This document shows positions 34,167 through 43,659 of a stretch of DNA of 54,043 nt, one piece after another. Positions within the stretch are counted from its first letter, which is position 1; the number at the start of each line of letters is the position of its first letter. The notes below the pieces were generated by a model. It searched no databases. It was not told the DNA's origin and saw only the letters and a program-made list of their open reading frames with translations. The stretch comes from Brevibacterium sp. ZH18 (GTDB lineage Bacteria > Actinomycetota > Actinomycetes > Actinomycetales > Brevibacteriaceae): assembly GCF_022748595.1 (NCBI RefSeq), contig NZ_JALDSX010000024.1:1-54043 (forward strand), read 5' to 3'. Position numbers and translations under genes: made by a program.

Positions 34167-35627
34167 ATGAACCGGATCGACGCGGTCCTCGGCCGAATCG
34201 AGCCGCATCTGGCGGCCGGTGCGATCGTCACCGACGAGACCGAGCGGCGGACCTACGAGTGCGACGGCCTGGCCGTGCATAAGACCGTTCCAGCGCTCGT
34301 CGTGCGCGTCACCTCGACCGCCGAGGTGGCCCTGACCGTGCGTGCCTGCCATGAGTTCGATGTTCCCTTCGTCGCCCGCGGTTCGGGCACAGGCCTGTCC
34401 GGAGGCGCCCAGCCGCACGCCGAGGGCGTGCTCATCGTCATGTCGACGATGCGAGACATCCTCGATATCGATCCGCTGGCCCAGCGTGCAATCGTGCAGC
34501 CAGGGGTGATCAACCTCAATCTCTCCAATGAGGCCAATCCCGACGGATACTATTTCGCCCCGGACCCCTCGAGCCAGAGCGTGTGCTCGATCGGCGGCAA
34601 CGTGGCCGAGAACTCCGGTGGGGCGCACTGCCTCAAATACGGCTTCACCACCAACCACGTCACCGGCCTGACCTTGGTCACCGCACAGGGGGAGATCGTC
34701 GAGATCGGCGGCGACGCACCCGAATATCCCGGCTTCGACCTCCTCGGTGTGCTCTGCGGGTCCGAGGGAACTCTGGGCATCGTCACCGAGGTGACCGTGC
34801 GCCTGACTCGGCTGCCCGAAGCCGTGGAGACGCTGCTCATCGGCTTCGAATCGACCGACGCGGCCGGCCAGGCGGTCAGCGACATCATCTCCGCAGGCAT
34901 CATGCCCGCCGCCATCGAGATGATGGACGCACTGGCCATCGAGGCCGCGGAGAAGGCGGTGGCCTGCAACTATCCGCAAGGAGCCGGAGCTGTCCTCGTC
35001 GTCGAGCTCGACGGACCGGCCATCGACGTCGAACTCGAACGGGAGACGGTCATCGCCCGTGCCCGCGATCACGGTGCCGGAGAGGTCAGGGTCGCCGTCG
35101 ACGATGCCGAGCGCGGTCTGATCTGGAAGGGCCGCAAGTCCGCCTTCGCAGCGGTCGGACGCATCAGCCCCGATTACATCGTCCAGGACGGTGTGATTCC
35201 GCGGTCCAGGCTGGGCCCGGTGCTGTCCTCGATCTCCCGAATCGCCGAGGAGTGCGGCGTCAGGGTCGCCAACGTCTTCCACGCCGGCGACGGAAACCTT
35301 CACCCGCTGGTCCTCTTCGACGGCTCGAAAGAGGGACAGACCGAACTGGCAGAGACCGCCTCGGGGCGCATCCTCGACCTGTGCCTGAGCGAAGGCGGGT
35401 CGATCACCGGCGAGCACGGCGTGGGGTCGGACAAAGCGAAATTCATGCCCCGAATGTTCACGAACGAGGACCTCGACACGATGCAGATCCTGCGCTGTGC
35501 TTTCGACCCGGACCACCTGTCGAACCCCGGCAAGATCTTCCCGACGCCCCGACTCTGTGGCGAACCGCCTCGGCGGACATCGGGGGAGCACCCCCTGCAG
35601 GCGGCAGGAAAGGCGGAGCTGTTTTGA
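34167..35627 (+). CDS. glcD: Glycolate oxidase subunit GlcD (FAD-linked)
   Basis: About 486 residues of the FAD-binding type 4 (vanillyl-alcohol-oxidase-like) family. The FAD loop is VARGSGTGLSGGAQPHAEGV; GGNVAENSGGAHCLKYG and the cofactor/metal segments NVFHAGDGNLHP and TGEHGVG are intact. It oxidises glycolate to glyoxylate, possibly also D-lactate-like substrates. ATG 34167 follows GGGAG; a GTG at 34161 is less likely. The stop overlaps the glcE start. Confidence 0.93.
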   Translation: MNRIDAVLGRIEPHLAAGAIVTDETERRTYECDGLAVHKTVPALVVRVTSTAEVALTVRACHEFDVPFVARGSGTGLSGGAQPHAEGVLIVMSTMRDILDIDPLAQRAIVQPGVINLNLSNEANPDGYYFAPDPSSQSVCSIGGNVAENSGGAHCLKYGFTTNHVTGLTLVTAQGEIVEIGGDAPEYPGFDLLGVLCGSEGTLGIVTEVTVRLTRLPEAVETLLIGFESTDAAGQAVSDIISAGIMPAAIEMMDALAIEAAEKAVACNYPQGAGAVLVVELDGPAIDVELERETVIARARDHGAGEVRVAVDDAERGLIWKGRKSAFAAVGRISPDYIVQDGVIPRSRLGPVLSSISRIAEECGVRVANVFHAGDGNLHPLVLFDGSKEGQTELAETASGRILDLCLSEGGSITGEHGVGSDKAKFMPRMFTNEDLDTMQILRCAFDPDHLSNPGKIFPTPRLCGEPPRRTSGEHPLQAAGKAELF

Positions 35628-36775
35628 CTCAGACGCTGCCCAGGCTCGTTCGCCCCGAGAGCATTGGCGAACTCTCCGAACTCGTCTCCCAGGCCCACGC
35701 CGACGGCAGGACCGTCGCGGTCTACGGCGGCGGGAGCGCCCTCGACGACCATCCGCCGGGTGACACCCCGAGCCTCCTGATCGACATGAGCGGACTCAAC
35801 CGAGTGATCGAGCATTCGCCGGGGGACCTCATCATGGTCGCCGAGGCGGGGGCGAGGATCGCCGACCTTAAGGACGTCGCTGAAACCGGGGACCAGGAAC
35901 TCCTCTCGGACTTTCCCGCGGATCGGGTCGATTCCGGGTCGACGTTGGGCGGCGCCATCGCCACCCGGGCCGTGGGGCCACGACGAATCGGCCGCCTGCC
36001 ACTGCGCGAGGTCGTCCTCGGCATCACCGTCGTCCTCGCCGACGGCACCATCGCGAAGGCCGGGGGCAAGGTTGTGAAGAACGTGGCCGGCTACGATCTG
36101 TCGAAGCTCATGACCGGGTCCTGGGGCACGCTGGGGATCATCGCGAGTGCCGCGATCCGGCTGTATCCGAAGGCCCAGGCCCAGGGTTTCGTTGAGATTC
36201 CCGGCGCCGAGGCTGCGCTCGGAGTCCTCGGCTCCCAGGTGGCGCCGGCGGCAGTCGAAATCGACCGGTCCCCGGGTGCCCAGGCAACGACCGTCGTCAT
36301 GGTCGAAGGCCTCCCTGAGTCCGTCGAGTCCCGAACCCGGCAGATCATCGAGGCCAACCCCGGCGCGAAGTCGGGCTTCGAACCGAGCTGGTGGGCACGG
36401 CGGGCTCAGGCACCTGTGACGATACGGGCCTCGGTCTCACCTGCGCTGGTGCCGGAGCTGGTGGCGCAGATCGCCCGGCTCGAGGACGCCATCGGCTATC
36501 CGATCCAGCTGCGGGGGTCCGCCATGGGAGTCTTCGATCTCGGTGTCGGCGCCCCCGACACGGACCCTGCGATCGCGACTCGCGTGGTTCTCGAACATCT
36601 GCGGACCTGGGACCGGAAGCAGCTGATTGCGACTGTGCTGTGCGCACCTCCTGCGGTGTGGGATGAGGTCGATGTCTGGGGCGACATCCCCGGGTTCGGG
36701 CTGATGCGCACGATCAAGGACCAGTTCGACCCGGACGGTCTGCTTTCACCCGGACGCGGAACTGGAGGATTGTGA
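35624..36775 (+). CDS. glcE: Glycolate oxidase subunit GlcE (FAD-binding)
   Basis: About 383 residues; TTG 35624 overlaps the glcD stop (TTGA) and has GCGGAG just ahead. The FAD-binding half has VAVYGGGSALDD, then DSGSTLGGAIATRAVGPRRIG and VLADGTIAKAGGKVVKNVAGYDLSKLMTGSWGTLG, which is the GlcE signature. The C-terminal half (IQLRGSAMGVFDLG ... FDPDGLLSPGR) is intact. It pairs with GlcD and GlcF in the membrane-associated complex. Confidence 0.93.
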   Translation: MTQTLPRLVRPESIGELSELVSQAHADGRTVAVYGGGSALDDHPPGDTPSLLIDMSGLNRVIEHSPGDLIMVAEAGARIADLKDVAETGDQELLSDFPADRVDSGSTLGGAIATRAVGPRRIGRLPLREVVLGITVVLADGTIAKAGGKVVKNVAGYDLSKLMTGSWGTLGIIASAAIRLYPKAQAQGFVEIPGAEAALGVLGSQVAPAAVEIDRSPGAQATTVVMVEGLPESVESRTRQIIEANPGAKSGFEPSWWARRAQAPVTIRASVSPALVPELVAQIARLEDAIGYPIQLRGSAMGVFDLGVGAPDTDPAIATRVVLEHLRTWDRKQLIATVLCAPPAVWDEVDVWGDIPGFGLMRTIKDQFDPDGLLSPGRGTGGL

Positions 36776-38262
36776 TGTCATGTGAGTGCGGTGGTGCAGG
36801 CGGCTGCCAAGGTGGCGCAGCGCCCAGTGAAACGACCGGACCGACACCGGCCGAAGTCACGATGGCTTCGGCCGGCCAGGCGACCATGCAGATGGCACCG
36901 CCTGCCATCGACCACTCGGCCTTCGACGTGTTCAACCCGCCGGACCCGAGTCTTATCTCCGACTGTGTCCACTGCGGATTCTGCCTTCCTGCCTGCCCCA
37001 CCTATCAGTTGTGGGGCCGGGAGGAGGATTCTCCGCGCGGACGCATCTACCTGATGCAGGAGGGTCTGGAGAACGGGCCGATGAACGCTGCGATGGTCGA
37101 GCACTTCGATGCGTGCCTGGGCTGCATGGCCTGTGTGACCGCCTGCCCGTCCGGCGTCCAGTACGACAAGCTCATCGAGGCCACGCGCGGTCAGGTCGAA
37201 CGCAACGGCAAGCACCACCGCAGCCGTGCAGAGAATGGCCTGCGCGAAGCGATCTTCCAGCTCTTTCCCTACCCGGACAGGCTCAAGGCGCTGCTGGGCC
37301 CGCTCAAGCTCTACCAGCGCACCGGTCTGTCCTCGCTGGTGCGGAAGTCGAAGATCCTCGAGCGGCTCTCACCCACCTTGGCGACGATGGAGGCCATCGC
37401 CCCGCCGGTGACCAGAAACGTCACGATCCCCGAGGTCAGTCTTCCGCGGACCGCCGAGGGCCAGGCCCTGCCCGTCCGGTCTCGTGTGGGGATGCTGCTG
37501 GGCTGCGTCCAGCGCACCTTCTATCCGCAGGTCAATGCCGCAACCGCGCGTGTGCTCAACATGGAGGGTTGCGAGGTCGTCGTCCCGAAGTCCCAAGGAT
37601 GCTGCGGGGCCCTGTCGGTCCACGCCGGTCGTGCCGAGGAGGGGGAGGACTTCGCCCGCCGGATCGTCGACACGTTCGAGTCGGCCGAGGTCGACTACCT
37701 CGTCGTCAACTCCGCAGGATGCGGGTCGACGATGAAGGAGTATGCGGACATCCTCGCTAATGATCCCCTTTATGCCGACCGCGCCGAGGTGCTTGCCGGC
37801 AAAGTGCGGGACGTGACCGAGATCCTCGTCGAACTCGGACCCGAAGCCCCGCGCCATCCCGTGGCCGACGCTGCTGGCACCAACGGTGACCTGCGGGTGG
37901 CCTATCACGACGCCTGCCACCTCTCGCATGCCCAGGGTGTGCGCAATCCGCCGCGCGAGCTGCTCGGGCAGATCCCAGGACTCGAGATCGCACCGATCCG
38001 GGATGCGGACACGTGCTGCGGATCGGCGGGCATCTACAACCTCGTGCGGCCAGAGGCGGCCCGTGAACTCGGCGACAAGAAGGCGACGAACATCGCTGCT
38101 ACCAAAGCCGACCTCGTCGTCACCGGCAACCCGGGTTGTCTGCTCCAGGTCACCGACGCTTTGCGCAGGCGTGGAGAGGACACCCTGCCGACCGCTCACA
38201 CGATCGAACTCCTCGACGCCTCGCTGACCGGAGCCGGAGCCTCTGACCTGCTCTCGCGGTGA
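36775..38262 (+). CDS. glcF: Glycolate oxidase iron-sulfur subunit GlcF
   Basis: About 495 residues; ATG 36775 overlaps the glcE stop (TGATG) and follows GGAGG. Two ferredoxin clusters: CVHCGFCLPACP and CLGCMACVTACP. Two CCG domains: GCCGALSVHAG and TCCGSAGIYNL, with paired Cys/His (GCVQRTFYP, CHLSHAQGVRNPP). An odd N-terminal extension carries three extra cysteines (C3, C5, C11 in MSCECGGAGGCQGG). It passes electrons from GlcDE to the respiratory chain. Confidence 0.94.
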   Translation: MSCECGGAGGCQGGAAPSETTGPTPAEVTMASAGQATMQMAPPAIDHSAFDVFNPPDPSLISDCVHCGFCLPACPTYQLWGREEDSPRGRIYLMQEGLENGPMNAAMVEHFDACLGCMACVTACPSGVQYDKLIEATRGQVERNGKHHRSRAENGLREAIFQLFPYPDRLKALLGPLKLYQRTGLSSLVRKSKILERLSPTLATMEAIAPPVTRNVTIPEVSLPRTAEGQALPVRSRVGMLLGCVQRTFYPQVNAATARVLNMEGCEVVVPKSQGCCGALSVHAGRAEEGEDFARRIVDTFESAEVDYLVVNSAGCGSTMKEYADILANDPLYADRAEVLAGKVRDVTEILVELGPEAPRHPVADAAGTNGDLRVAYHDACHLSHAQGVRNPPRELLGQIPGLEIAPIRDADTCCGSAGIYNLVRPEAARELGDKKATNIAATKADLVVTGNPGCLLQVTDALRRRGEDTLPTAHTIELLDASLTGAGASDLLSR

Positions 38263-38341
38263 GATATCGGCCTCTTGGGGCGAGGTTTCGGCGCGCCGAA
38301 CCCTGCGGATTTACTGGGCAGGACCGCATAATCGCCCTAAG
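38263..38341 (+). promoter_or_regulatory. glcF-ftsK spacer with palindrome and -10 box
   Basis: 38287-38300 is a perfect 14-base palindrome (TTCGGCG/CGCCGAA). CATAAT at 38327-38332 lies nine bases before the ftsK ATG at 38342, with no Shine-Dalgarno, suggesting a leaderless transcript. Confidence 0.4.
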
Positions 38342-41299
38342 ATGAGAACCATGGCGACCAGAACGACTTCCCCCGCTTCTGGTACCGGGAAACGCCCAGC
38401 GCGCAAAAATGCTGGTCGCACCGGACAAGCGGGGACAGAAGACCCCGGGACAAACGTTGTCACCGGTGCGTGGAGGGGAGTGGCCCACATGGCCGGAAAC
38501 CGTGCGCGAAAGACACTCAGTGACGAACCGACCGATTCACCGACGAAGAGGGACGGGTCTGCGTTCTTCCTGATCGGGCTCTCGATCATCATCGCGGCAT
38601 TCGAATGGTGGAACATCCCGGGCGCGATCAGCGACATCGTCCGCAATATCGTCGAAGGCACCTTCGGCCGCGTGGCCCTGGCACTGCCGGCGATCTTCAC
38701 CGGATACGCGATCCGCCTGTTCCTGCGCGGAGACGACAACCGGGGCAACAACCGGATCCTCATCGGTCTCATCTTCGCCCTCCTCGCGGCCTCCGGCCTG
38801 GCGCACATCGCCGCCGGCAATCCCAGCTTCGTGAATTCGCGAGAGGCCATGGCCAACGGCGGCGGAGCCCTCGGCTTCGTCATCTCCTCACCCTTGGTCA
38901 CAGCGACCACGATCTACGTGGCAGTCCCGCTCCTGGTCCTGCTCGGCCTCTTCTCCCTGCTGGTCATCACCGCGACACCCGTACGGGCGATTCCCCAGAG
39001 ACTGACGGACCTCTACCTGCGCCTGACCGGGGGAGCCCGCCCGGAGAAGACCGGCGAGGTGGATGCCGACGGCAACCCGACCGATCTCGTCGCCGACAAC
39101 GCTCGGACCTCGAGCCTCAAACCCGTAATGGGCAGCAAGCGTCGGAGCCGGAAGAAGAAGACCGAGATCCCCGGGGTCGACTCCCCATCATCGGTTGACG
39201 ACGATATCGCGGACAAGGCCTACGACAAGGCCTACATCCACGAGAACGACGTCAGCGACGAAGAGGCCGACACGACGGTCATCGAAACCGAGCCGAAGTT
39301 CAAGCCCGGCGAACGTCGCCCGACCAAGGCCGAGCGGGAGACCGCAGCGCTGAAGAAGACCATCGGGATGGACGACGACGCCGCCACGGTGGCGCACAAG
39401 CCCAAGCCGGGTGCCGCCTCGGCGCCTGTTCCCGCGACGAGCAACCCGGCGCCCCCACCGACCGAGCAGCTGCCCGAACGCGTGGAGCAGCTGACCTTGG
39501 CCGGGGACGTCACCTACACGCTGCCCGCCTCGGACAACCTTCTGCCCGGTCCTCCTGCGAAGGAGCGCTCCGAGGCCAACGACAGGGTCGTCGAGGCCCT
39601 GCGCGACGTGCTCGACCAGTTCAAGATCGACGCCCAGGTCACCGGCTTCTCGCGGGGACCAACGGTCACCCGCTACGAGGTGGAGCTGGGCGCCGGCACG
39701 AAGGTCGAGAAAGTCACGGCGCTGTCCAAGAACATTGCCTACGCGGTGGCCAGCGCCGATGTCCGCATCCTCTCGCCGATCCCCGGCAAGAAGGCCATCG
39801 GCATCGAGATTCCGAACTCCGACCGTGAGAACGTTGCCCTCGGCGATGTGCTGCGGTCGAAGGCCGCGCGCAAAACCGAGCACCCGATGGTCATGGGTGT
39901 GGGCAAGGACGTCGAGGGCGGATTCGTCGTCGCTGACCTGTCGAAGATGCCTCACCTCCTGGTCGCCGGTGCCACCGGTGCCGGTAAGTCGAGCTTCGTG
40001 AACTCCATGATCACCTCGATCATGATGCGTGCCACGCCCGACGAGGTGCGCATGATCCTCGTCGACCCCAAGCGCGTGGAGCTGACGATCTATGAAGGCA
40101 TCCCGCACCTGATCACCCCGATCATCACGAACCCGAAGAAAGCCGCCGAGGCGCTCGAATGGGTCGTGCGTGAGATGGACGCCCGCTACGACGACCTCGC
40201 GAACTTCGGGTTCAAGCACATCAAGGAATTCAACAAGGCCGTCCGCGAGGGACGCGTCCAGGTTCCGGCGGGATCGGAGCGCGTGCTCCAGCCCTACCCG
40301 TACCTGCTGGTCGTCGTCGACGAGCTCGCCGACCTGATGATGGTCGCCCCGCGCGACGTCGAGGCGTCGATCCAGCGCATCACCCAGCTGGCCCGTGCGG
40401 CCGGTATCCACCTGGTGCTCGCCACACAGCGCCCCAGCGTCGACGTCGTCACCGGTCTGATCAAGGCCAACGTGCCCTCGCGCCTGGCGTTCGCGACCTC
40501 ATCGCTGGCCGACTCGCGAGTCGTGCTCGACCAGCCTGGTGCTGAGAAGCTCATCGGTCAGGGTGACGCCCTGTTCCTGCCCATGGGGGCGGCGAAGCCG
40601 ATGCGCGTCCAGGGTGCCTGGGTCAACGAGTCCGAGATCGAGAAGGTCGTCGACCACGTCAAAGGTCAGCTCAAGCCGAACTACCGCGAAGACGTCGCGG
40701 TCGAGAAGCCGACGAAGCAGATCGACGAGGAGATCGGCGACGACCTCGAGCTGCTGCTTCAGGCCGCCGAGCAGGTGGTCACCACACAGTTCGGGTCGAC
40801 CTCGATGCTCCAGCGCAAGCTGCGCGTCGGATTCGCCAAGGCCGGTCGACTCATGGACCTCATGGAATCGCGCGGAATCGTCGGACCCTCCGAGGGTTCG
40901 AAGGCCCGCGACGTCCTGGTCCGTCCGGAAGACCTTCCCGGAACACTCGCCATCATCAAGGGCGAGACGCCTCCGGACGACTCGCCGGACCAGGCACCGA
41001 CTCCGGGCGGCGCTGGTCAGGCGGATGGCTCCGGACGTCAGGGCAGGACCGACGGCTATGCGGTCTCCGCTGCCGGTGACTTCGACGAGGAGTTCGAAGA
41101 CTTCGGCGCATCGAGCGCAACGCCTGTTCCGCAGGCCTCCGGACAACAGGCTGCGGGTTCGCAGTCCGGGTATACGGACCGCTATGCCACCGGGGTCGGC
41201 CATGCCGCTGACCTCGACGTCGGAGGCGTCGACCCGGAGACAGGACTCGAGGTCGTCGAGGCCAGCGGCGAGGATGCCTGGGAGCTCACCGGACACTGA
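38342..41299 (+). CDS. ftsK: DNA translocase FtsK/SpoIIIE
   Basis: 985 residues. Four membrane helices lie between about 60 and 215; a charged disordered linker runs about 220-400; the alpha/beta motor follows with Walker A GATGAGKSS (about residue 544) and Walker B VVVDELADLMM; the C-terminal gamma winged helix is LLLQAAEQVVTTQFGSTSMLQRKLRVGFAKAGRLMDLME. It moves DNA through the division septum. An acidic low-complexity tail of about 100 residues follows the gamma domain. ATG 38351 is an alternative start. Confidence 0.95.
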   Translation: MRTMATRTTSPASGTGKRPARKNAGRTGQAGTEDPGTNVVTGAWRGVAHMAGNRARKTLSDEPTDSPTKRDGSAFFLIGLSIIIAAFEWWNIPGAISDIVRNIVEGTFGRVALALPAIFTGYAIRLFLRGDDNRGNNRILIGLIFALLAASGLAHIAAGNPSFVNSREAMANGGGALGFVISSPLVTATTIYVAVPLLVLLGLFSLLVITATPVRAIPQRLTDLYLRLTGGARPEKTGEVDADGNPTDLVADNARTSSLKPVMGSKRRSRKKKTEIPGVDSPSSVDDDIADKAYDKAYIHENDVSDEEADTTVIETEPKFKPGERRPTKAERETAALKKTIGMDDDAATVAHKPKPGAASAPVPATSNPAPPPTEQLPERVEQLTLAGDVTYTLPASDNLLPGPPAKERSEANDRVVEALRDVLDQFKIDAQVTGFSRGPTVTRYEVELGAGTKVEKVTALSKNIAYAVASADVRILSPIPGKKAIGIEIPNSDRENVALGDVLRSKAARKTEHPMVMGVGKDVEGGFVVADLSKMPHLLVAGATGAGKSSFVNSMITSIMMRATPDEVRMILVDPKRVELTIYEGIPHLITPIITNPKKAAEALEWVVREMDARYDDLANFGFKHIKEFNKAVREGRVQVPAGSERVLQPYPYLLVVVDELADLMMVAPRDVEASIQRITQLARAAGIHLVLATQRPSVDVVTGLIKANVPSRLAFATSSLADSRVVLDQPGAEKLIGQGDALFLPMGAAKPMRVQGAWVNESEIEKVVDHVKGQLKPNYREDVAVEKPTKQIDEEIGDDLELLLQAAEQVVTTQFGSTSMLQRKLRVGFAKAGRLMDLMESRGIVGPSEGSKARDVLVRPEDLPGTLAIIKGETPPDDSPDQAPTPGGAGQADGSGRQGRTDGYAVSAAGDFDEEFEDFGASSATPVPQASGQQAAGSQSGYTDRYATGVGHAADLDVGGVDPETGLEVVEASGEDAWELTGH

Positions 41300-41335
41300 G
41301 TGCAGACGAGCCGGCGTCAGCGCCGGACATGCGTG

Positions 41336-41384
41336 AGGCGTGGAGTCGACTGCTGGAGACGGCAGGTCGGCTCCACGCCTTTCT
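41336..41384 (+). terminator. Terminator after ftsK
   Basis: AGGCGTGGAGTCGAC 41336-41350 pairs with 41366-41380 (one U-G wobble), and the loop has a TGC/GCA extension. TTCT follows. Confidence 0.75.
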
Positions 41385-41411
41385 CATGCCGCCTTTCACA
41401 TGTCACTCGGA

Positions 41412-41417
41412 TAGGCT
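41412..41417 (+). promoter_or_regulatory. -10 box of pgsA
   Basis: TAGGCT, six bases before GTG 41424, following directly on the ftsK terminator. It favours 41424 over the GTG at 41421. Confidence 0.45.
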
Positions 41418-41423
41418 TGAGTG

Positions 41424-42146
41424 GTGAGTGATCGAGCAGACAACAGCCCTACAGGACAGGTCGCGGCCGAGCCGAGTCCCTGGAACCTTCCCAACGCCCT
41501 GACAGTCGTGCGCATTCTGCTCGTGCCTGTCTTCCTCATCCTGCTCCTGGCCGATGGGGGACAGGACATGACCACGAGGTGGTGGGCGCTGGGCGTCTTC
41601 CTGCTCGCCATGGCCACGGACAAGCTCGATGGGGATCTTGCCCGCAAATACAATCTCGTGACGAACTTCGGCAAGATCGCCGACCCGATCGCGGACAAAT
41701 CGCTCATGGCCGCCGCGCTCATCGGCCTGGCCATCATTGCGGAGATCCCCTGGTGGGTCCCCGTCATCATCCTTGTTCGCGAGCTCGGCATCACGGTGCT
41801 GCGATTCTTCATGATCCGCATCGCCGTGATGCCCGCCTCGCGCGGCGGCAAGATCAAGACCGTCGTGCAGACCGTGGCGATCGGTCTGTTCCTGCTCCTG
41901 CGTCCGCTGGCCCACATCGTCCCCGAGGCAGTGACCTTCGTCGTCCTCATCCTCGCGTGGCTGATCATGGCCGCCGCGATCGTCATCACCGTCGTGACCG
42001 GCATCGACTACTGTCTCCAGGCGGCGAAGCTCGCCAAGGACTCACACGCGGGGGAGTCCTCCGGGAATCGCAATGGCCCGGCTGACGGCCAGGCAGGCAG
42101 CGGTCCGGTCGGTGGCAGCGGTCCGGTCGATCCGCACACTCGGTGA
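41424..42146 (+). CDS. pgsA: CDP-diacylglycerol-glycerol-3-phosphate 3-phosphatidyltransferase (PgsA-type)
   Basis: About 240 residues, membrane protein. The CDP-alcohol phosphotransferase motif D-G-x2-A-R-x8-G-x3-D-x3-D is present as DGDLARKYNLVTNFGKIADP and the following IAD. N-terminal LPNALTVVRILLVPVFLILLLADGG is typical of PgsA, as is the position between ftsK and cinA-like genes. It makes phosphatidylglycerol phosphate from CDP-diacylglycerol. The C terminus is a Gly/Ser/Pro tail of about 40 residues. Confidence 0.92.
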   Translation: MSDRADNSPTGQVAAEPSPWNLPNALTVVRILLVPVFLILLLADGGQDMTTRWWALGVFLLAMATDKLDGDLARKYNLVTNFGKIADPIADKSLMAAALIGLAIIAEIPWWVPVIILVRELGITVLRFFMIRIAVMPASRGGKIKTVVQTVAIGLFLLLRPLAHIVPEAVTFVVLILAWLIMAAAIVITVVTGIDYCLQAAKLAKDSHAGESSGNRNGPADGQAGSGPVGGSGPVDPHTR

Positions 42147-42150
42147 GCCG

Positions 42151-42687
42151 ATGAGTGATCCCGAACTCTTCACGCTCAGCCAGCACGTCATCAGCACCTG
42201 CACTCGGATGGGCCTCTCTCTCGCCTCGGCGGAATCGCTGACCGGAGGACGATTCGTCGCCAGCCTCGTCGACGTCCCAGGAGCTTCAGCAGTCGTGCGC
42301 GGTGGACTGGTCACGTACGCGACCGACCTCAAGTCCAGCCTCGCCGGTGTCGATGCCGATCATCTTGAGGAGACCGGCCCGGTCGATCCGGTCGTCGCCG
42401 CACAGATGGCGGCCGGAGCTGCGCGGAAGTGCGTTGCGGACATCGGCGTCTCCTGCACCGGTGTGGCAGGACCCGATCCCCAGGACGGCAAGGACGTCGG
42501 TCTCGTCTACACCGCCATCGCCTTTGCCGGGAAGGCCAAGGTCTTCGAGCATCGGTTCTCCGGCGACAGAGAAGCAATCCGCAGCGCCACCGTGTCCGCG
42601 ATGTTGACGAACCTCGACGAATTCGTCACCCATCTGACGTTCGGTGCTGGTGGAGACGCCGACGCCGCGGGAGCCCCGACGGAATAA
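42151..42687 (+). CDS. pncC: CinA C-terminal-type nicotinamide-nucleotide amidohydrolase
   Basis: 178 residues, only the amidase half of CinA. Signatures: LASAESLTGGRFVASLVDVPGAS, VVRGGLVTYATDLKSSL, and SCTGVAGPDPQDGKDVGLVY. It deamidates NMN in pyridine-nucleotide recycling. ATG 42151 is four bases after the pgsA stop, so the two are coupled; a longer frame from 42073 overlaps pgsA and lacks similarity. Confidence 0.92.
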   Translation: MSDPELFTLSQHVISTCTRMGLSLASAESLTGGRFVASLVDVPGASAVVRGGLVTYATDLKSSLAGVDADHLEETGPVDPVVAAQMAAGAARKCVADIGVSCTGVAGPDPQDGKDVGLVYTAIAFAGKAKVFEHRFSGDREAIRSATVSAMLTNLDEFVTHLTFGAGGDADAAGAPTE

Positions 42688-42864
42688 GTTCGATGCTGGG
42701 GCGGTTGACCGAGTGATGACACTTGGACGAACACGGACCAGTTCCTTCGAATGGACTGGCAAAACCGACAGGCAAGGCACCCAGGTTGGCGCTCGGTCGC
42801 GACCGGGCTGTAAAGTTGAGGCAACGATCAAGACGGTTCGCGCAGACAAAGGGAGGGACACATC

Positions 42865-43194
42865 ATGTTACTGAGAGTAGAAATCGGTGACGCACTTCGT
42901 TCCGCCCGCCGCCGCCAGGGCCGCACGCTCCGCGATGTCTCCATGGGAGCCAGCGTCTCGTTGGGGTACCTCAGCGAGATCGAACGCGGACAGAAGGAAG
43001 CTTCCTCAGAGCTGCTCTCGGCCATCTGCGAAGCGCTCGATCTGCCGCTGTCGTCTCTGCTGACCGCAGTCTCCGACCGCTTCGCGCTCGAAGAGGGTGT
43101 CCAGATTCCGGATACCATCCCGCAGGAGCTCTCGGATAAGATCTTGGGTCGCCGTGGCGGATATTCCGCACCGCGCCTGGCCGCCAAACCCTGA
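42865..43194 (+). CDS. clgR: XRE-type regulator ClgR
   Basis: 109 residues. Helix-turn-helix about 10-65: [37 protein letters not shown]. Its size, sequence and position upstream of recA match ClgR, the actinobacterial activator of clp protease and stress genes. ATG 42865 follows GGGAGG. The stop overlaps the next start (TGATG). Confidence 0.88.
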   Translation: MLLRVEIGDALRSARRRQGRTLRDVSMGASVSLGYLSEIERGQKEASSELLSAICEALDLPLSSLLTAVSDRFALEEGVQIPDTIPQELSDKILGRRGGYSAPRLAAKP

Positions 43195-43421
43195 TGCGCC
43201 ACACTCTTTACTGGATCCTCATGAACGAGGAATTCGGCGAGGCTCGAGCAGCATCCCTGCATACCGACCTGGCTCTGAGCAGCCTGGGTTCGCGCACCGC
43301 CGAAGAGGCCTTCGCAGCAGGTATCGAACCTCGCGACATCTGGACTGCCGTCTGCGACGCGAGCGGAGTGCCCGAGTCACGCCGCCTCGGCAAAGAGAAG
43401 CCGCGCTCCAGACCGTTCTAG
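43194..43421 (+). CDS. DUF3046 protein
   Basis: 75 residues with the DUF3046 pattern RHTLYWILMNEEFGEARAASLHTDLALSSLG and GIEPRDIWTAVCDASGVPESRR. It is found directly before recA in many actinobacteria; function unknown. The ATG overlaps the clgR stop, so it is co-translated. Confidence 0.88.
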   Translation: MRHTLYWILMNEEFGEARAASLHTDLALSSLGSRTAEEAFAAGIEPRDIWTAVCDASGVPESRRLGKEKPRSRPF

Positions 43422-43503
43422 CTCCAGGCTGTTTTAGCTCCGGGCTGACTGGCGGCTTCATCGCCTCAGGCGTGGCCGAGGACGCGACACGCGCCGATAT
43501 ATA

Positions 43504-43515
43504 GAACACTTGTTC
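43504..43515. promoter_or_regulatory. LexA (SOS) box upstream of recA
   Basis: GAACACTTGTTC is a perfect GAAC-N4-GTTC dyad as in actinobacterial LexA boxes (full consensus TCGAAC-N4-GTTCGA; the outermost positions differ here). It lies about 145 bases before recA, implying a long leader or a promoter just downstream. Confidence 0.75.
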
Positions 43516-43659
43516 CCATGTCGGTTATGCTGGTAATGATTCACGGGACCTGTGATCATGAGTGGCTGGTTATCCACGGGGGAATGCGTTCCTCTGTCGT
43601 TATGTCAGTGCCATCTTCTAGCCTTGGTCTCAAAGGAAAACGACACTTTAGGAGAGATC

